Source: an uncultured Bacteroidota bacterium
Lineage (GTDB): Bacteria > Bacteroidota > Bacteroidia > Flavobacteriales > Flavobacteriaceae
DNA length: 47,254 nucleotides
Assembly: GCA_902587325.1 (NCBI GenBank)
Contig: CACIKV010000011.1
Span: 1 to 47,254, forward strand
Direction of reading: 5' to 3'
A model generated the notes under the pieces. That model was not told the DNA's origin. It saw only the letters and a program-made list of their open reading frames with translations, and did no database searches. A program made the translations under genes and the position numbers. This document shows, piece by piece, positions 7,986-16,178 of this stretch (the first letter of the stretch is position 1; each line of letters begins with the position of its first letter).

Positions 7986-9677
7986 ATGAAAACAGAATAC
8001 GACGCTATAGTCATTGGTACTGGTGTTAGTGGTGGTTGGGCTGCTAAAGAATTATGTGAAAAAGGATTGAAAACACTTGTTCTTGAAAGAGGAAGGATGT
8101 TATCTCATCCTCAGGATTATACTACTGCAAATATGGATCACTGGGATTTTCCATCTGGTGATAGAATAACTAATGAGATTAAAAAAAATCAACCAAAGCA
8201 AAGTAGAACAGGCTATGTTAATACAGAGTCAACTAAGCATTTATTTGTTGATGATTTAAAGCACCCTTACAATGAGGACAAGCCTTTTAATTGGATTAGA
8301 GGTTATCATGTTGGTGGGAGATCATTAACTTGGGGAAGGCAAAGCCACCGACTAACAAAATTTGACTTTGAGGGAAATGCAAAAGAAGGAATTGCTGTAG
8401 ATTGGCCAATAAGATATGGAGATTTAGCCCCATGGTACGATTATGTTGAAGATTATATTGGTGTGAGTGGAGAAAATTTAGGTTTACCACAGTTCCCAAG
8501 TGGAAAGCTTTTAAAGCCAATGGAAATGAATTGTGTTGAAAAGGTTTTAAAAGAAACGCTATCAAGAAAATACGATGATAGAGTATTAACTTTAGGGAGA
8601 GTAGCTCACATAACGGAGGGAACTAAGCCTGGCAGAGGAAGAGTAAGTTGTCAATATAGAAATCGATGCAGAAGAGGATGTCCATATGGTGCATATTTTA
8701 GCAGTAATTCATCTACCTTACCTGCTGCTGAGGATTCTGGAAATATGACATTAAGAACTAACTCAGTTGTTCATGAAATCTCATATGATGAGGATAATCA
8801 AAGAGCAACTGGTGTTAAAATAATTGATGCTGAAACAATGATGACCTATGAATTTAATGCTAAAATTATTTTTGTGTGTGCATCAGCTGTAGGCTCAACC
8901 TCAATTTTACTTCAATCAAAATCAAACAGGTTCCCAAACGGACTAGGTAATGATTCCGGTGAATTAGGCCATAATTTAATGGATCATCATTTTCAAGTTG
9001 GGGCAAAAGGAAAATTTGAAGGTTTGGAAGATAGGTATTATATTGGGAATAGACCTACTGGAGTTTATTTGCCAAAATTTAGAAATATTGGAGGTAAAAC
9101 AAATAGAAAAGATTTCCTAAGAGGTTATGGATATCAAGGTGGTGCTTCTAGAGGTGATTGGACAAAAATGATAGCGGAGTTATCTTATGGAAAAGAACTT
9201 AAAGAAGCCATATTGGCACCTGGTGGATGGACAATGGGTCTTACTGGTTTTGGTGAAATACTTCCTTATCATGAAAATAGAATGTATTTGAATTATGATA
9301 AAAAAGATAAATGGGGTCTTCCAACAGTCACTTTCGACGCCTCTTTGAAGGAAAATGAATTAAACATGAGAAAAGATATGTTGGAACAAGCAGTTGAAAT
9401 GCTTGAATCTGCAGGATTTAAAGATGTAAAAGGTAGTGATAGAGATTACAATTTTGGAAACGGTATACATGAAATGGGAACTGCTAGGATGGGTCGTGAT
9501 CCAAAAACATCAGTATTGAATAAATTCAATCAAATTCATTCAGCTAAAAATGTTTTTGTTACTGATGGTGCTTCCATGACTTCTGCAGGCAATGTCAACC
9601 CTTCATTAACATACATGGCATTAACTGCTAGAGCAGTAGATCATGCAGTTAAGGAACTTAATAAAAGAAATTTATAA
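7986..9677 (+). CDS. GMC family dehydrogenase, large FAD subunit with a predicted [3Fe-4S] site
   Basis: 563 residues from ATG 7986; a GTG at 7974 would add four residues. The N-terminus has a Rossmann FAD motif (GTGVSGG, G11/G13/G16) and VLERG. A C-X5-C-X3-C motif (C222, C228, C232, followed by PYGA) matches the [3Fe-4S] ligands known in membrane-bound FAD glucose and fructose dehydrogenases. The C-terminal GMC domain has HEMGTARMG with candidate catalytic H495, and N538 in NVNPSLT. It likely oxidises a sugar or alcohol and passes electrons to the respiratory chain. It has no signal peptide. The next gene, its probable Tat-bearing partner, begins 1 bp after this stop. Confidence 0.9.
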   Translation: MKTEYDAIVIGTGVSGGWAAKELCEKGLKTLVLERGRMLSHPQDYTTANMDHWDFPSGDRITNEIKKNQPKQSRTGYVNTESTKHLFVDDLKHPYNEDKPFNWIRGYHVGGRSLTWGRQSHRLTKFDFEGNAKEGIAVDWPIRYGDLAPWYDYVEDYIGVSGENLGLPQFPSGKLLKPMEMNCVEKVLKETLSRKYDDRVLTLGRVAHITEGTKPGRGRVSCQYRNRCRRGCPYGAYFSSNSSTLPAAEDSGNMTLRTNSVVHEISYDEDNQRATGVKIIDAETMMTYEFNAKIIFVCASAVGSTSILLQSKSNRFPNGLGNDSGELGHNLMDHHFQVGAKGKFEGLEDRYYIGNRPTGVYLPKFRNIGGKTNRKDFLRGYGYQGGASRGDWTKMIAELSYGKELKEAILAPGGWTMGLTGFGEILPYHENRMYLNYDKKDKWGLPTVTFDASLKENELNMRKDMLEQAVEMLESAGFKDVKGSDRDYNFGNGIHEMGTARMGRDPKTSVLNKFNQIHSAKNVFVTDGASMTSAGNVNPSLTYMALTARAVDHAVKELNKRNL

Positions 9678-9678
9678 T

Positions 9679-10317
9679 ATGAAAAGGAGACAATTACTTA
9701 AAAATTTAGGTTTAGGTGTAGGTGCAATAACATTAACTCCTGCAGTTTCAAGTTTACTACATAGTTGCACCGACGGGACAAGTTGGAATCCTGTTTTTTT
9801 TAATAAAAGTCAAATTAAATTACTTTTAAATTTAACAGAACAAATAATTCCGTCGGATGATAAAATTCCTGGTGCAAAAGAATTGAATTTGATAAAATTT
9901 ATTGACTTGTATATTTTAAATATGATGAATGATAAAGAAAAAAGATTATTAAAAATATCTTTAGATTCATTTATTGAAGATTGTGTAAAAGAAAATAATT
10001 ATTCAAAAATGGAAGATATCACAGAATCTGATCTAGAATCTTCATTAAAATATTTCTATAAGGATCAACTATCTATGCAAAGAAGTTGGAATACTGAGTA
10101 TAATAGATTTTCAAGAAATTTAGACAGTGACCAAACCCCTCCAATTAAAGCACTTTCTTATAGATTTCTCAACACCATAAGAAGCTTAACAATAACCTCT
10201 TTTAAATGGTCTGAAACTATTGGAGAAACAGTATTAGCATACAATCCAATTCCAGGTAGACAAGTTGGATGTGTAGATTTACAAGAAGCTACTGGTGGAA
10301 GAGCTTGGTCTACATAA
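9679..10317 (+). CDS. gluconate 2-dehydrogenase subunit 3-like protein, Tat-exported
   Basis: 212 residues from ATG 9679, chosen because it opens with a twin-arginine signal (KRRQLLKNLG, then a hydrophobic stretch ending LLHSC, perhaps also a lipobox). The body matches the gluconate_2-dh3 family: L-N-T-E-IIPSDDKIPGA near residue 45, and the C-terminal VLAYNPIPGRQVGC. In related fructose/glucose dehydrogenases the small subunit carries the Tat signal and exports the folded FAD subunit as a hitch-hiker; the same is inferred here. Overlap-free, 1-bp spacing to the GMC gene supports a complex. No cytochrome c subunit is visible nearby. Confidence 0.85.
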   Translation: MKRRQLLKNLGLGVGAITLTPAVSSLLHSCTDGTSWNPVFFNKSQIKLLLNLTEQIIPSDDKIPGAKELNLIKFIDLYILNMMNDKEKRLLKISLDSFIEDCVKENNYSKMEDITESDLESSLKYFYKDQLSMQRSWNTEYNRFSRNLDSDQTPPIKALSYRFLNTIRSLTITSFKWSETIGETVLAYNPIPGRQVGCVDLQEATGGRAWST

Positions 10318-10349
10318 TTATTTAGGTACGTTTTTTGCATTTTATAGGT

Positions 10350-10442
10350 ATGAATCATTTAAATTTCGGTTTAGTAACTTTTATGACTAGTTTGATTGTC
10401 CTAATCATTATGTATTATTTCATAAAAGAAATTAAAAAGTAA
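10350..10442 (+). CDS. possible 30-residue single-helix membrane protein
   Basis: ATG at 10350 opens a 30-codon frame ending TAA 10440-10442. It encodes one hydrophobic helix (FGLVTFMTSLIVLIIMYYF) followed by a basic tail IKEIKK. The design, a short helix with positive cytoplasmic end, is typical of genuine small membrane proteins. It follows the dehydrogenase operon by 32 bp and could be a small accessory subunit. In AT-rich DNA such frames also arise by chance. Confidence 0.4.
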   Translation: MNHLNFGLVTFMTSLIVLIIMYYFIKEIKK

Positions 10443-10488
10443 CATATGCTTATTTAAAAGTAGTTTCAGATTTAATTATATTTATTAG

Positions 10489-11424
10489 ATGCAGAAATTA
10501 CTTTTCTCCATATTATTTTTGCCTTTACTATTAGTTGCTCAAAATGAGTGTGCTCCTTGTAATGTTTTAGCAAATTCCAATATGGAAATTACAACCATAG
10601 AATCTAGATGGCCAAAAATTAAAGATAAAAGTATTGTTAAAATAAATACTTTAACAAAAATCATTTATGAAAATGAAGATGATTATTGGCAGAAGTTTAA
10701 CATATCTTCTTGGTGGATGAAAGAAGGACTAGACCCTTGGACAAAAGACCCAATTTGGGGGGAAGGATATATTAAGCCTAATCATAATTTTAATTCTTGT
10801 GTAAATGATAATTTAAGATGGAAGTGTGGGTATTCTTATGTATTAAGGTTTCCAGAAAATTTTAAAAAAAATAAAAAATATCCTTTAGTTATTTTTTTGC
10901 ATGGAGGAGTAAATTCAGACATTCGTCGTTTGAACGGTAGAATTCGAACTGTAAATAGTTTTTATATACCTGAAAACGATCAATATATAATAGCATCTCC
11001 AATTAAATTAGGCATTGACTGGAGTGCAAAAAAGATTCAAGATATGCTAGAAGATATTAAATCAAATCTTAAAATCGACTTAGATAGAATTTATTTAACA
11101 GGATTAAGTATGGGAGGAAGAGGTACATTTATAGTTGCATCTGAGTTGCCAGATATTTTTGCAGCAATTATGCCATTAAGCCCTCATCATACACCTTATT
11201 CTTATCTCCCTCTTGCTGATAAAGTATCTCATATACCTACATTCTTACATCACAGTACTAATGATGGGACTTCTAAGTTTTCAGTAGCAAAAGATATGTT
11301 TGAGAAATTGAAAAAAATTAATGAAAATCTTGTATTTGATATAGGAAATTCTGGCCACTATGGTTGGAATAAGATATATGGAAATCCAAAAAATATTGAA
11401 TGGCTTATGTCATGGAAAAAGTAA
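10489..11424 (+). CDS. secreted alpha/beta-hydrolase, esterase/PHB-depolymerase-like
   Basis: 311 residues with a signal peptide (about 1-17, LLVAQ). After a Cys-bearing N-terminal segment with NSWW/DPWTKDPIWG, the hydrolase core begins near 125: YPLVIFLHGG (oxyanion region), nucleophile Ser in GLSMGGRGTF, an acid candidate in STNDGTS and a His in NSGHYGW. This fits phospholipase/carboxylesterase or CE1-like feruloyl/acetyl esterases that deacylate polysaccharides. Substrate not determinable. It precedes the membrane-protein/PNGase F set by 13 bp, so co-transcription is likely. Confidence 0.8.
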   Translation: MQKLLFSILFLPLLLVAQNECAPCNVLANSNMEITTIESRWPKIKDKSIVKINTLTKIIYENEDDYWQKFNISSWWMKEGLDPWTKDPIWGEGYIKPNHNFNSCVNDNLRWKCGYSYVLRFPENFKKNKKYPLVIFLHGGVNSDIRRLNGRIRTVNSFYIPENDQYIIASPIKLGIDWSAKKIQDMLEDIKSNLKIDLDRIYLTGLSMGGRGTFIVASELPDIFAAIMPLSPHHTPYSYLPLADKVSHIPTFLHHSTNDGTSKFSVAKDMFEKLKKINENLVFDIGNSGHYGWNKIYGNPKNIEWLMSWKK

Positions 11425-11437
11425 ATTTTTGTAAAAT

Positions 11438-11614
11438 ATGAAACTTTTAAAATGGATTCTTTTTTTAATTTTTATAATTTCTACAATTTTATGTTTTACA
11501 GTTGTTTTTTTAATGTATTATAATTTATCTTTTATAGATTATCCTTATTTATATTTAGGACTAATTTTTTTAACTTTATCTGTATTAGTTTTTAAATTTA
11601 TTGGAAGAAAGTAA
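11438..11614 (+). CDS. small membrane protein with two helices, unrecognised
   Basis: 58 residues, ATG 11438 to TAA 11612-11614. Two hydrophobic helices (about 5-26 and 37-53) flank a short YYNLSFIDYPY loop; the ends are basic (MKLLKW, KFIGRK). Its stop overlaps the next gene's ATG by one base (TAATG), a translational-coupling arrangement that makes a real gene likely. Function unknown; the neighbour is another membrane protein. Confidence 0.65.
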   Translation: MKLLKWILFLIFIISTILCFTVVFLMYYNLSFIDYPYLYLGLIFLTLSVLVFKFIGRK

Positions 11615-12129
11615 TGCGTGAATTTTCATCAGTTGGCTTTAATACAGGCTATTTACTTTTTCTTGTTTCACTAATTTTTCCTGCTATTAATATGTTTGGT
11701 ATTATAGACAAATTCTCTATTATGTCAGAAAATAATATTATTTTATTTTCATTAATAGTTATTGTTTTAATTTCCTTTAGTGTAAATAAAGTAAGAGTTA
11801 GTAGTTATGGAATAATTAAAGAGTTATACTTTATGCCTTTTGTTAGTAAACAAAGAAGCTGGAGTCAAATAAAATATTATGCTGATGTAGATGAAAAATA
11901 TGGTGGAAAAAACTCTATTGAAAAAGTAATTTGGTTCATAGACTTCAATGATCGTGTTTGTTTGCGGTTAAAAAAGTCAAAACGAAAAAACTTAAAGAAA
12001 GTTTTAGATGTTATTGCTAAATTTGAAGATAAGTATGTTGATAATTTAGAAATTAATTACCCTTATTTCATGCGAAGTGGGTGGACAAAAGTAACATATT
12101 ATAAAAAGATTGAGAATGACAAAAAATAA
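11614..12129 (+). CDS. membrane protein with two N-terminal helices and PH-like tail
   Basis: 171 residues. Two transmembrane helices (about 13-30 and 42-58) are followed by a soluble region of alternating strands (VRVSSYGIIKELYFMPF, then WSQIKYYADV, then KVIWFIDFND) and a C-terminal helix. The pattern resembles bacterial PH (bPH)-type domains, but this is a judgement by eye. It starts inside the stop of the 58-residue gene and overlaps the PNGase F gene by 14 bp, so the three are translated as a coupled set. Confidence 0.6.
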   Translation: MREFSSVGFNTGYLLFLVSLIFPAINMFGIIDKFSIMSENNIILFSLIVIVLISFSVNKVRVSSYGIIKELYFMPFVSKQRSWSQIKYYADVDEKYGGKNSIEKVIWFIDFNDRVCLRLKKSKRKNLKKVLDVIAKFEDKYVDNLEINYPYFMRSGWTKVTYYKKIENDKK

Positions 12130-13489
12130 CTCAACAAATAAACTGAACATTATATTATTTGTTTTACTAATGGTTATTGCCTGCTCAAAAAGTGACTCGG
12201 CAGACAATGATAATGTAATTGAAAATCAATCACCAACTTTAAATATTGATAAGTCGTTAATTCAGTTTGATAATACAATGATTAGTAAATCTTCTGTGGC
12301 TGCAACATTTTCTGTTCAAAGTCAAAATTTAAATAGTGAGATTTCATTATCTGTTGGTGATAATTTTGAAATTTCTGATGATAATTCAGATTTCAAAAAA
12401 AGCTTAACAGTACAACCTAACCAAAATAAAACCCTTTACGTTAGATTCTCACCATCTGAATTGGGTACGCTTACAGGTTTGATTACTATAACTTCTTCGA
12501 ACGTATCACAAAAAACAATTAATCTTTCTGGTATTGCAATCAAATTAAGACATAATTATAGAACCTATATAAAAGAGCATTTGGCATTTGGATCTGGATT
12601 AAGCCAATCATCTGTTAAGTCATTTGATTTACATGATGATATGGAAAAGATAGAAAGTATTAAAATGTATGTTCAACTGGAGTGTCCTAATGCAGGATGT
12701 AATGCATGGGATGTATTTGCAAACATATTAGTTAAAGAGCCTGCAAGCAATGAATGGTTGGAAATTGGAAGATATATAACACCATATGGTGTTGATACTA
12801 GTGTTTTAGAAAGAGGAATTGAAATAGATGTTACTGATTTTAAATCCCTGTTGTCAGGAACTGTAGAGTTAAAAGCTTATATAGAGGTATGGGGATCAGA
12901 TGGTTGGAATTTGTCTGTTGATTTTGATTATACTGAGGGTGAACCTGATTATAAACACTACCAAATATCAAGAGTTATGCAGTATAATAAAAACTCTTTG
13001 GAAGGAGTAATTTATGGTGAAGATCAATCTGAATTTGATCTTGATAAAACAATTTCTTTTGGCGAGAATATTCAAAGCGCCCATTTAAGAACAATCATTA
13101 CTGGTTGGGGTCATGCAACACCTGCAGATTCTGATGGAAGAAGATGTGCAGAATGGTGCTTTAGAACTCACGATATTAAGATTAATGATGCTAATAGGTT
13201 CCAACACGAAATGAAAGGAATTGGGTGTAGTGCTAATCCAATCAATAATCAAGCGGGTAATTGGTCTCCTGATAGAGCTGGATGGTGCCCAGGGATGGCA
13301 GTACCATTAAGATTGGATAATTTTGATGAAAATTTAAACGGTAAAACTCTAAAGTTTGAGTATGCTTTTCAGCCTTGGGTGAATGATTTGCAAACATCAG
13401 CACAGAATAAACATGCTTATTATGCTATTTCTACATTTGTGGTTTTAAAAAGTGATCAGGAAATAAAACCTGCAGTTGTCAGTGATTAA
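12116..13489 (+). CDS. PNGase F-type peptide:N-glycosidase lipoprotein with N-terminal Ig-like domain
   Basis: 457 residues from ATG 12116; a TTG six bases earlier is less likely. Lipobox VIAC (Cys23). Residues about 40-143 form an Ig-like (ASH/HYDIN-type) domain ending INLSGIAIK. Residues about 155-450 match Elizabethkingia PNGase F: AWDVFAN, RGIEIDVTDFKSLLSG, CAEWCFRTH, ANPINNQ, DRAGWCPGMAVP, YAISTFV. The predicted catalytic residues D199, E257 and E346 keep spacings of 58 and 89, against 58 and 88 for D60, E118 and E206 of the known enzyme. It should cleave Asn-linked glycans from glycoproteins at the cell surface. Known PNGase F is secreted; here a lipid anchor is predicted. Confidence 0.93.
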   Translation: MTKNNSTNKLNIILFVLLMVIACSKSDSADNDNVIENQSPTLNIDKSLIQFDNTMISKSSVAATFSVQSQNLNSEISLSVGDNFEISDDNSDFKKSLTVQPNQNKTLYVRFSPSELGTLTGLITITSSNVSQKTINLSGIAIKLRHNYRTYIKEHLAFGSGLSQSSVKSFDLHDDMEKIESIKMYVQLECPNAGCNAWDVFANILVKEPASNEWLEIGRYITPYGVDTSVLERGIEIDVTDFKSLLSGTVELKAYIEVWGSDGWNLSVDFDYTEGEPDYKHYQISRVMQYNKNSLEGVIYGEDQSEFDLDKTISFGENIQSAHLRTIITGWGHATPADSDGRRCAEWCFRTHDIKINDANRFQHEMKGIGCSANPINNQAGNWSPDRAGWCPGMAVPLRLDNFDENLNGKTLKFEYAFQPWVNDLQTSAQNKHAYYAISTFVVLKSDQEIKPAVVSD

Positions 13490-13495
13490 TAAAAC

Positions 13496-14407
13496 TTAGT
13501 TTAATGTGCCGTCTAAATTAAATTGAGAAACAAAATCCCAAATTAATTGACTTGTATTTTTACCGTTGAAATTTAGTTTATCACTCCAATAATGCTCTCC
13601 ATTGTAAATCTTTACATGTTGAACATATGGATTCCCAGAGTCATCATAATAAATTTGTTGTTCTATAGATTCATCCTGATTTGTAATAATATCTACATTA
13701 AAACAGCTATTAAAATTTTTCCACCAATTGACAACATCTGTGATAGCTGTTGATCCGTACGAATCACCATCGTATAAAACTACACTATCAGCTGTCCCAT
13801 GAATATTTATCATTGCAGTAGGGACTAAAGCATTACAATTTTGGTAACTGTCATCAATCATGGTACCCGCAACAGAACCAATCGCTGCAAATTTTTTAGA
13901 GTTGCATGCAAGATAGTATGACATGAATCCGCCATTTGAGTAACCAGCTGCATAAACTCTATTTTCGTTAATAGAATACGTTGAAGAAATATTTTCAATC
14001 ATAGCCTCAATAAACCCAAAATCATCTACATTACTTTTATTATCGCTAGACGGGGCAGATGAGTTCCAATGAGGATAACCACCTAGATTAGTACCCTGAG
14101 GATAAACAATTATGAAACCTTCAGATTCAGCTAAATTTCTCATGTCAGCAGTTTCAACAAAATCAGATGCTGTACCACCAAATCCATGAAAATTAATCAT
14201 CAAAGGATAATTTAAATTAGAATCATAATTTGTTGGAACATAAACTATGAATTGTCTCGTCAAGCCATCATGGCTCAATACGCTGTTAAAAAGACCTATT
14301 TGAACAGCATCACTATTTATATCATTTGCATCTTCATTTTCCTCACACGCAAATAGTAGAATTAAAATAAAAAAGATGGATTTTATTTTATAAAAAGCTT
14401 CATTCAT
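13496..14407 (-). CDS. PHB-depolymerase/feruloyl esterase-like lipoprotein (CE1-type)
   Basis: 303 residues. A lipobox ILLFAC (Cys21) is followed by an acidic stretch. The alpha/beta-hydrolase core shows PLMINFHGFGG, YPQGTN, nucleophile Ser in GYSNGGFMSYYLAC, acid Asp in HGTADSVV and His in GEHYWSD. This is the Esterase_PHB/LpqC group, which includes CE1 acetyl-xylan and feruloyl esterases. A surface esterase that strips acyl groups from polysaccharides or polyesters is the likely role. It converges on the PNGase F gene with a 6-bp gap and no visible terminator. Confidence 0.85.
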   Translation of the reverse strand: MNEAFYKIKSIFFILILLFACEENEDANDINSDAVQIGLFNSVLSHDGLTRQFIVYVPTNYDSNLNYPLMINFHGFGGTASDFVETADMRNLAESEGFIIVYPQGTNLGGYPHWNSSAPSSDNKSNVDDFGFIEAMIENISSTYSINENRVYAAGYSNGGFMSYYLACNSKKFAAIGSVAGTMIDDSYQNCNALVPTAMINIHGTADSVVLYDGDSYGSTAITDVVNWWKNFNSCFNVDIITNQDESIEQQIYYDDSGNPYVQHVKIYNGEHYWSDKLNFNGKNTSQLIWDFVSQFNLDGTLN

Positions 14408-14489
14408 ATCTTAAAATTAGAAATATCAATCAAATTAAATAAGATATTCCAAAAATATTTTTCTTTCAAAAATGTATATTTAATGTAAA

Positions 14490-15368
14490 ATGAGTAAAAG
14501 TCTAATAGAAAAGGGTTGGTTTAGAACCATTATAATTATACCTGCATTTTTTTTCTTTGCTACAATTTTTCAGTTATTGGGAATTGGTGTTTCAGCATTA
14601 TTCTCAAAACTTGAAATTTTTGATTTTTCTTTAGCTGATCTTGAAACTTTAGATAACCTTCCAGCAATGACAATTATTCAATATTTTGACTTGGCGGGTA
14701 TTTTCCTTCTATTGTGGATTTTTATGAAATATGTTGATAAAGAACCATTTAAAAATATGGGATTTGAAATCAAAGGGAAGAGAAATGATATTATTTTAGG
14801 AACGACCTTGGGATTATTTATGATGGCTTTGGGATATGCAATATTACAATCATTAGATGAAATTCAATTTTCTAGAATCAACTACGATTTGTCTAGTATA
14901 ATATGGTTATTAATACTATTTATAGGCGTATCAGTCCTAGAAGAAACTTTTGTCAGAGGATATGTCCTAAAAAATTTATTAAAATCATTTAATCCTATAA
15001 TATCATTAGTGATATCGTCTGCACTTTTTTCTTTATTACATTTTTTTAATCCTAATGTAAATTATCTTGCGCTTGTTGAATTATTTATTGGAGGAATTGC
15101 CTTAGGAGTTTCTTATATATACACTAAAAATCTATGGTTTCCATTTGCTTTTCATTTTAGTTGGAATTTCTTTCAAGTAATCTTTGGGTTTAATGTCAGT
15201 GGACTGGATACGTACTCACTAATAGAATTTGAAATTTTAGAACCAAATAATTTAAACGGTGGAGATTTTGGTTTCGAAGGATCTTATTTATCGATTATTT
15301 TTACATTAATAATTATATATTTCCTAAATAATTATTATAAAAAGTTTAAAATAAAAAACCCCGAATAA
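14490..15368 (+). CDS. CPBP family intramembrane glutamic endopeptidase
   Basis: 292 residues, about eight hydrophobic helices. The three family motifs are present: EETFVR (E151, E152, R156), FSLLHFFNPN (F-x3-H) and AFHFSWN (H-x3-N). These form the Rce1-type active site. Bacterial members process or degrade membrane-associated peptides, and some give bacteriocin self-immunity; no partner is encoded nearby. The stop codon (15366-15368) lies inside the loop of the terminator hairpin. Confidence 0.88.
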   Translation: MSKSLIEKGWFRTIIIIPAFFFFATIFQLLGIGVSALFSKLEIFDFSLADLETLDNLPAMTIIQYFDLAGIFLLLWIFMKYVDKEPFKNMGFEIKGKRNDIILGTTLGLFMMALGYAILQSLDEIQFSRINYDLSSIIWLLILFIGVSVLEETFVRGYVLKNLLKSFNPIISLVISSALFSLLHFFNPNVNYLALVELFIGGIALGVSYIYTKNLWFPFAFHFSWNFFQVIFGFNVSGLDTYSLIEFEILEPNNLNGGDFGFEGSYLSIIFTLIIIYFLNNYYKKFKIKNPE

Positions 15369-15378
15369 TCGGGGTTTT
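15355..15378. terminator. bidirectional terminator overlapping the CPBP stop codon
   Basis: Stem AAAACCCCGA (15355-15364) pairs with TCGGGGTTTT (15369-15378) around a 4-nt loop ATAA. The last codons of the CPBP gene form the left arm and its TAA is in the loop. A-run and T-run on the two sides serve both this gene and the convergent gene ending at 15397. Confidence 0.88.
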
Positions 15379-15396
15379 ATCGACAGGTGTTAATTT

Positions 15397-16173
15397 TTAA
15401 TTTTGAGCAAATTGAACAAACTTAAGTTCAAGCTGATCTCCAATTATTCTTTTTCTACTTGCTGCTCCATGTTTTCTCATCATTTGGTCTGAAAATTCAG
15501 TTGCTTCAGGATATGTTTGAAAGTAATTATCAACAAGAGTTACATCCATTGTGAAATGAGTAACATCTTTGTTTTCATTATCACTTCTAGATATTACCTT
15601 ATTGAATTCCCACCAGCCTAAATCGCCCGCATCCATTCTTTTTTCATGCCATTTTTTAAAGTATTTCATTTCATAATTTTCATAATCATCATTAAGGGCT
15701 TGAAAACCATTAAAATAAACTTTTGTTTCACTTCCAGGAGGTACTTTCCATTCAGTATTGTCTAACCTTTCAACTAAAAATCTGCTTGTTTTTTTTCTAG
15801 TGCCCTGCCATTTAGCAAATTCTTTCTTGTATTTTGATTTCGATAATTTTCCTTTGTAAACTTCCATTCCTAACTCTTCCCAATTTACTTGTTTTTTTCT
15901 TTGGTCTGCATCTTTGAAACCGTTCATAACAATATAATCGGGCTTTTTTTGATGTTCTTCATTGTCAGGATTTTTAATTACTTTCCAAACAACCCAGCCA
16001 CTTTGTAGATCTCTTGAGATAGCCTCTTTTTTAATTTCTGACCAAAATTTTTCAACCTCCAGGTATTGTTCTTCCATGCCTTCATTTAACCAAATAGCTT
16101 CATATGAAATTTGATTTTGTGAATAGGATATAGTTGTAATTAATATAAAAGTGATGTATAATAATTTTTTCAT
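15397..16173 (-). CDS. secreted protein of the local paralogous family (copy E)
   Basis: 258 residues, signal peptide about 1-18 (ISYSQ). First half: YEAIWLNEGMEEQYLEVE, a strand-helix start, then SGWVVWKVI and PDYIVMNGF strands. The second half repeats the layout from about 149 (KVYFNGFQALND, then LGWWEFNKVI, THFTMDVTL). Highly charged and Trp-rich. It is the last gene of a three-gene run (gaps 11 and 5 bp) of related proteins. Tandem ferredoxin-like or NIPSNAP/ABM-like barrels are inferred; function unknown. Confidence 0.75.
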   Translation of the reverse strand: MKKLLYITFILITTISYSQNQISYEAIWLNEGMEEQYLEVEKFWSEIKKEAISRDLQSGWVVWKVIKNPDNEEHQKKPDYIVMNGFKDADQRKKQVNWEELGMEVYKGKLSKSKYKKEFAKWQGTRKKTSRFLVERLDNTEWKVPPGSETKVYFNGFQALNDDYENYEMKYFKKWHEKRMDAGDLGWWEFNKVISRSDNENKDVTHFTMDVTLVDNYFQTYPEATEFSDQMMRKHGAASRKRIIGDQLELKFVQFAQN

Positions 16174-16178
16174 AATAT

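Noticed and set aside
14490-15368. CPBP protease as bacteriocin immunity
   Set aside because: No bacteriocin precursor, maturation enzyme or exporter is adjacent; the role cannot be assigned beyond the family.
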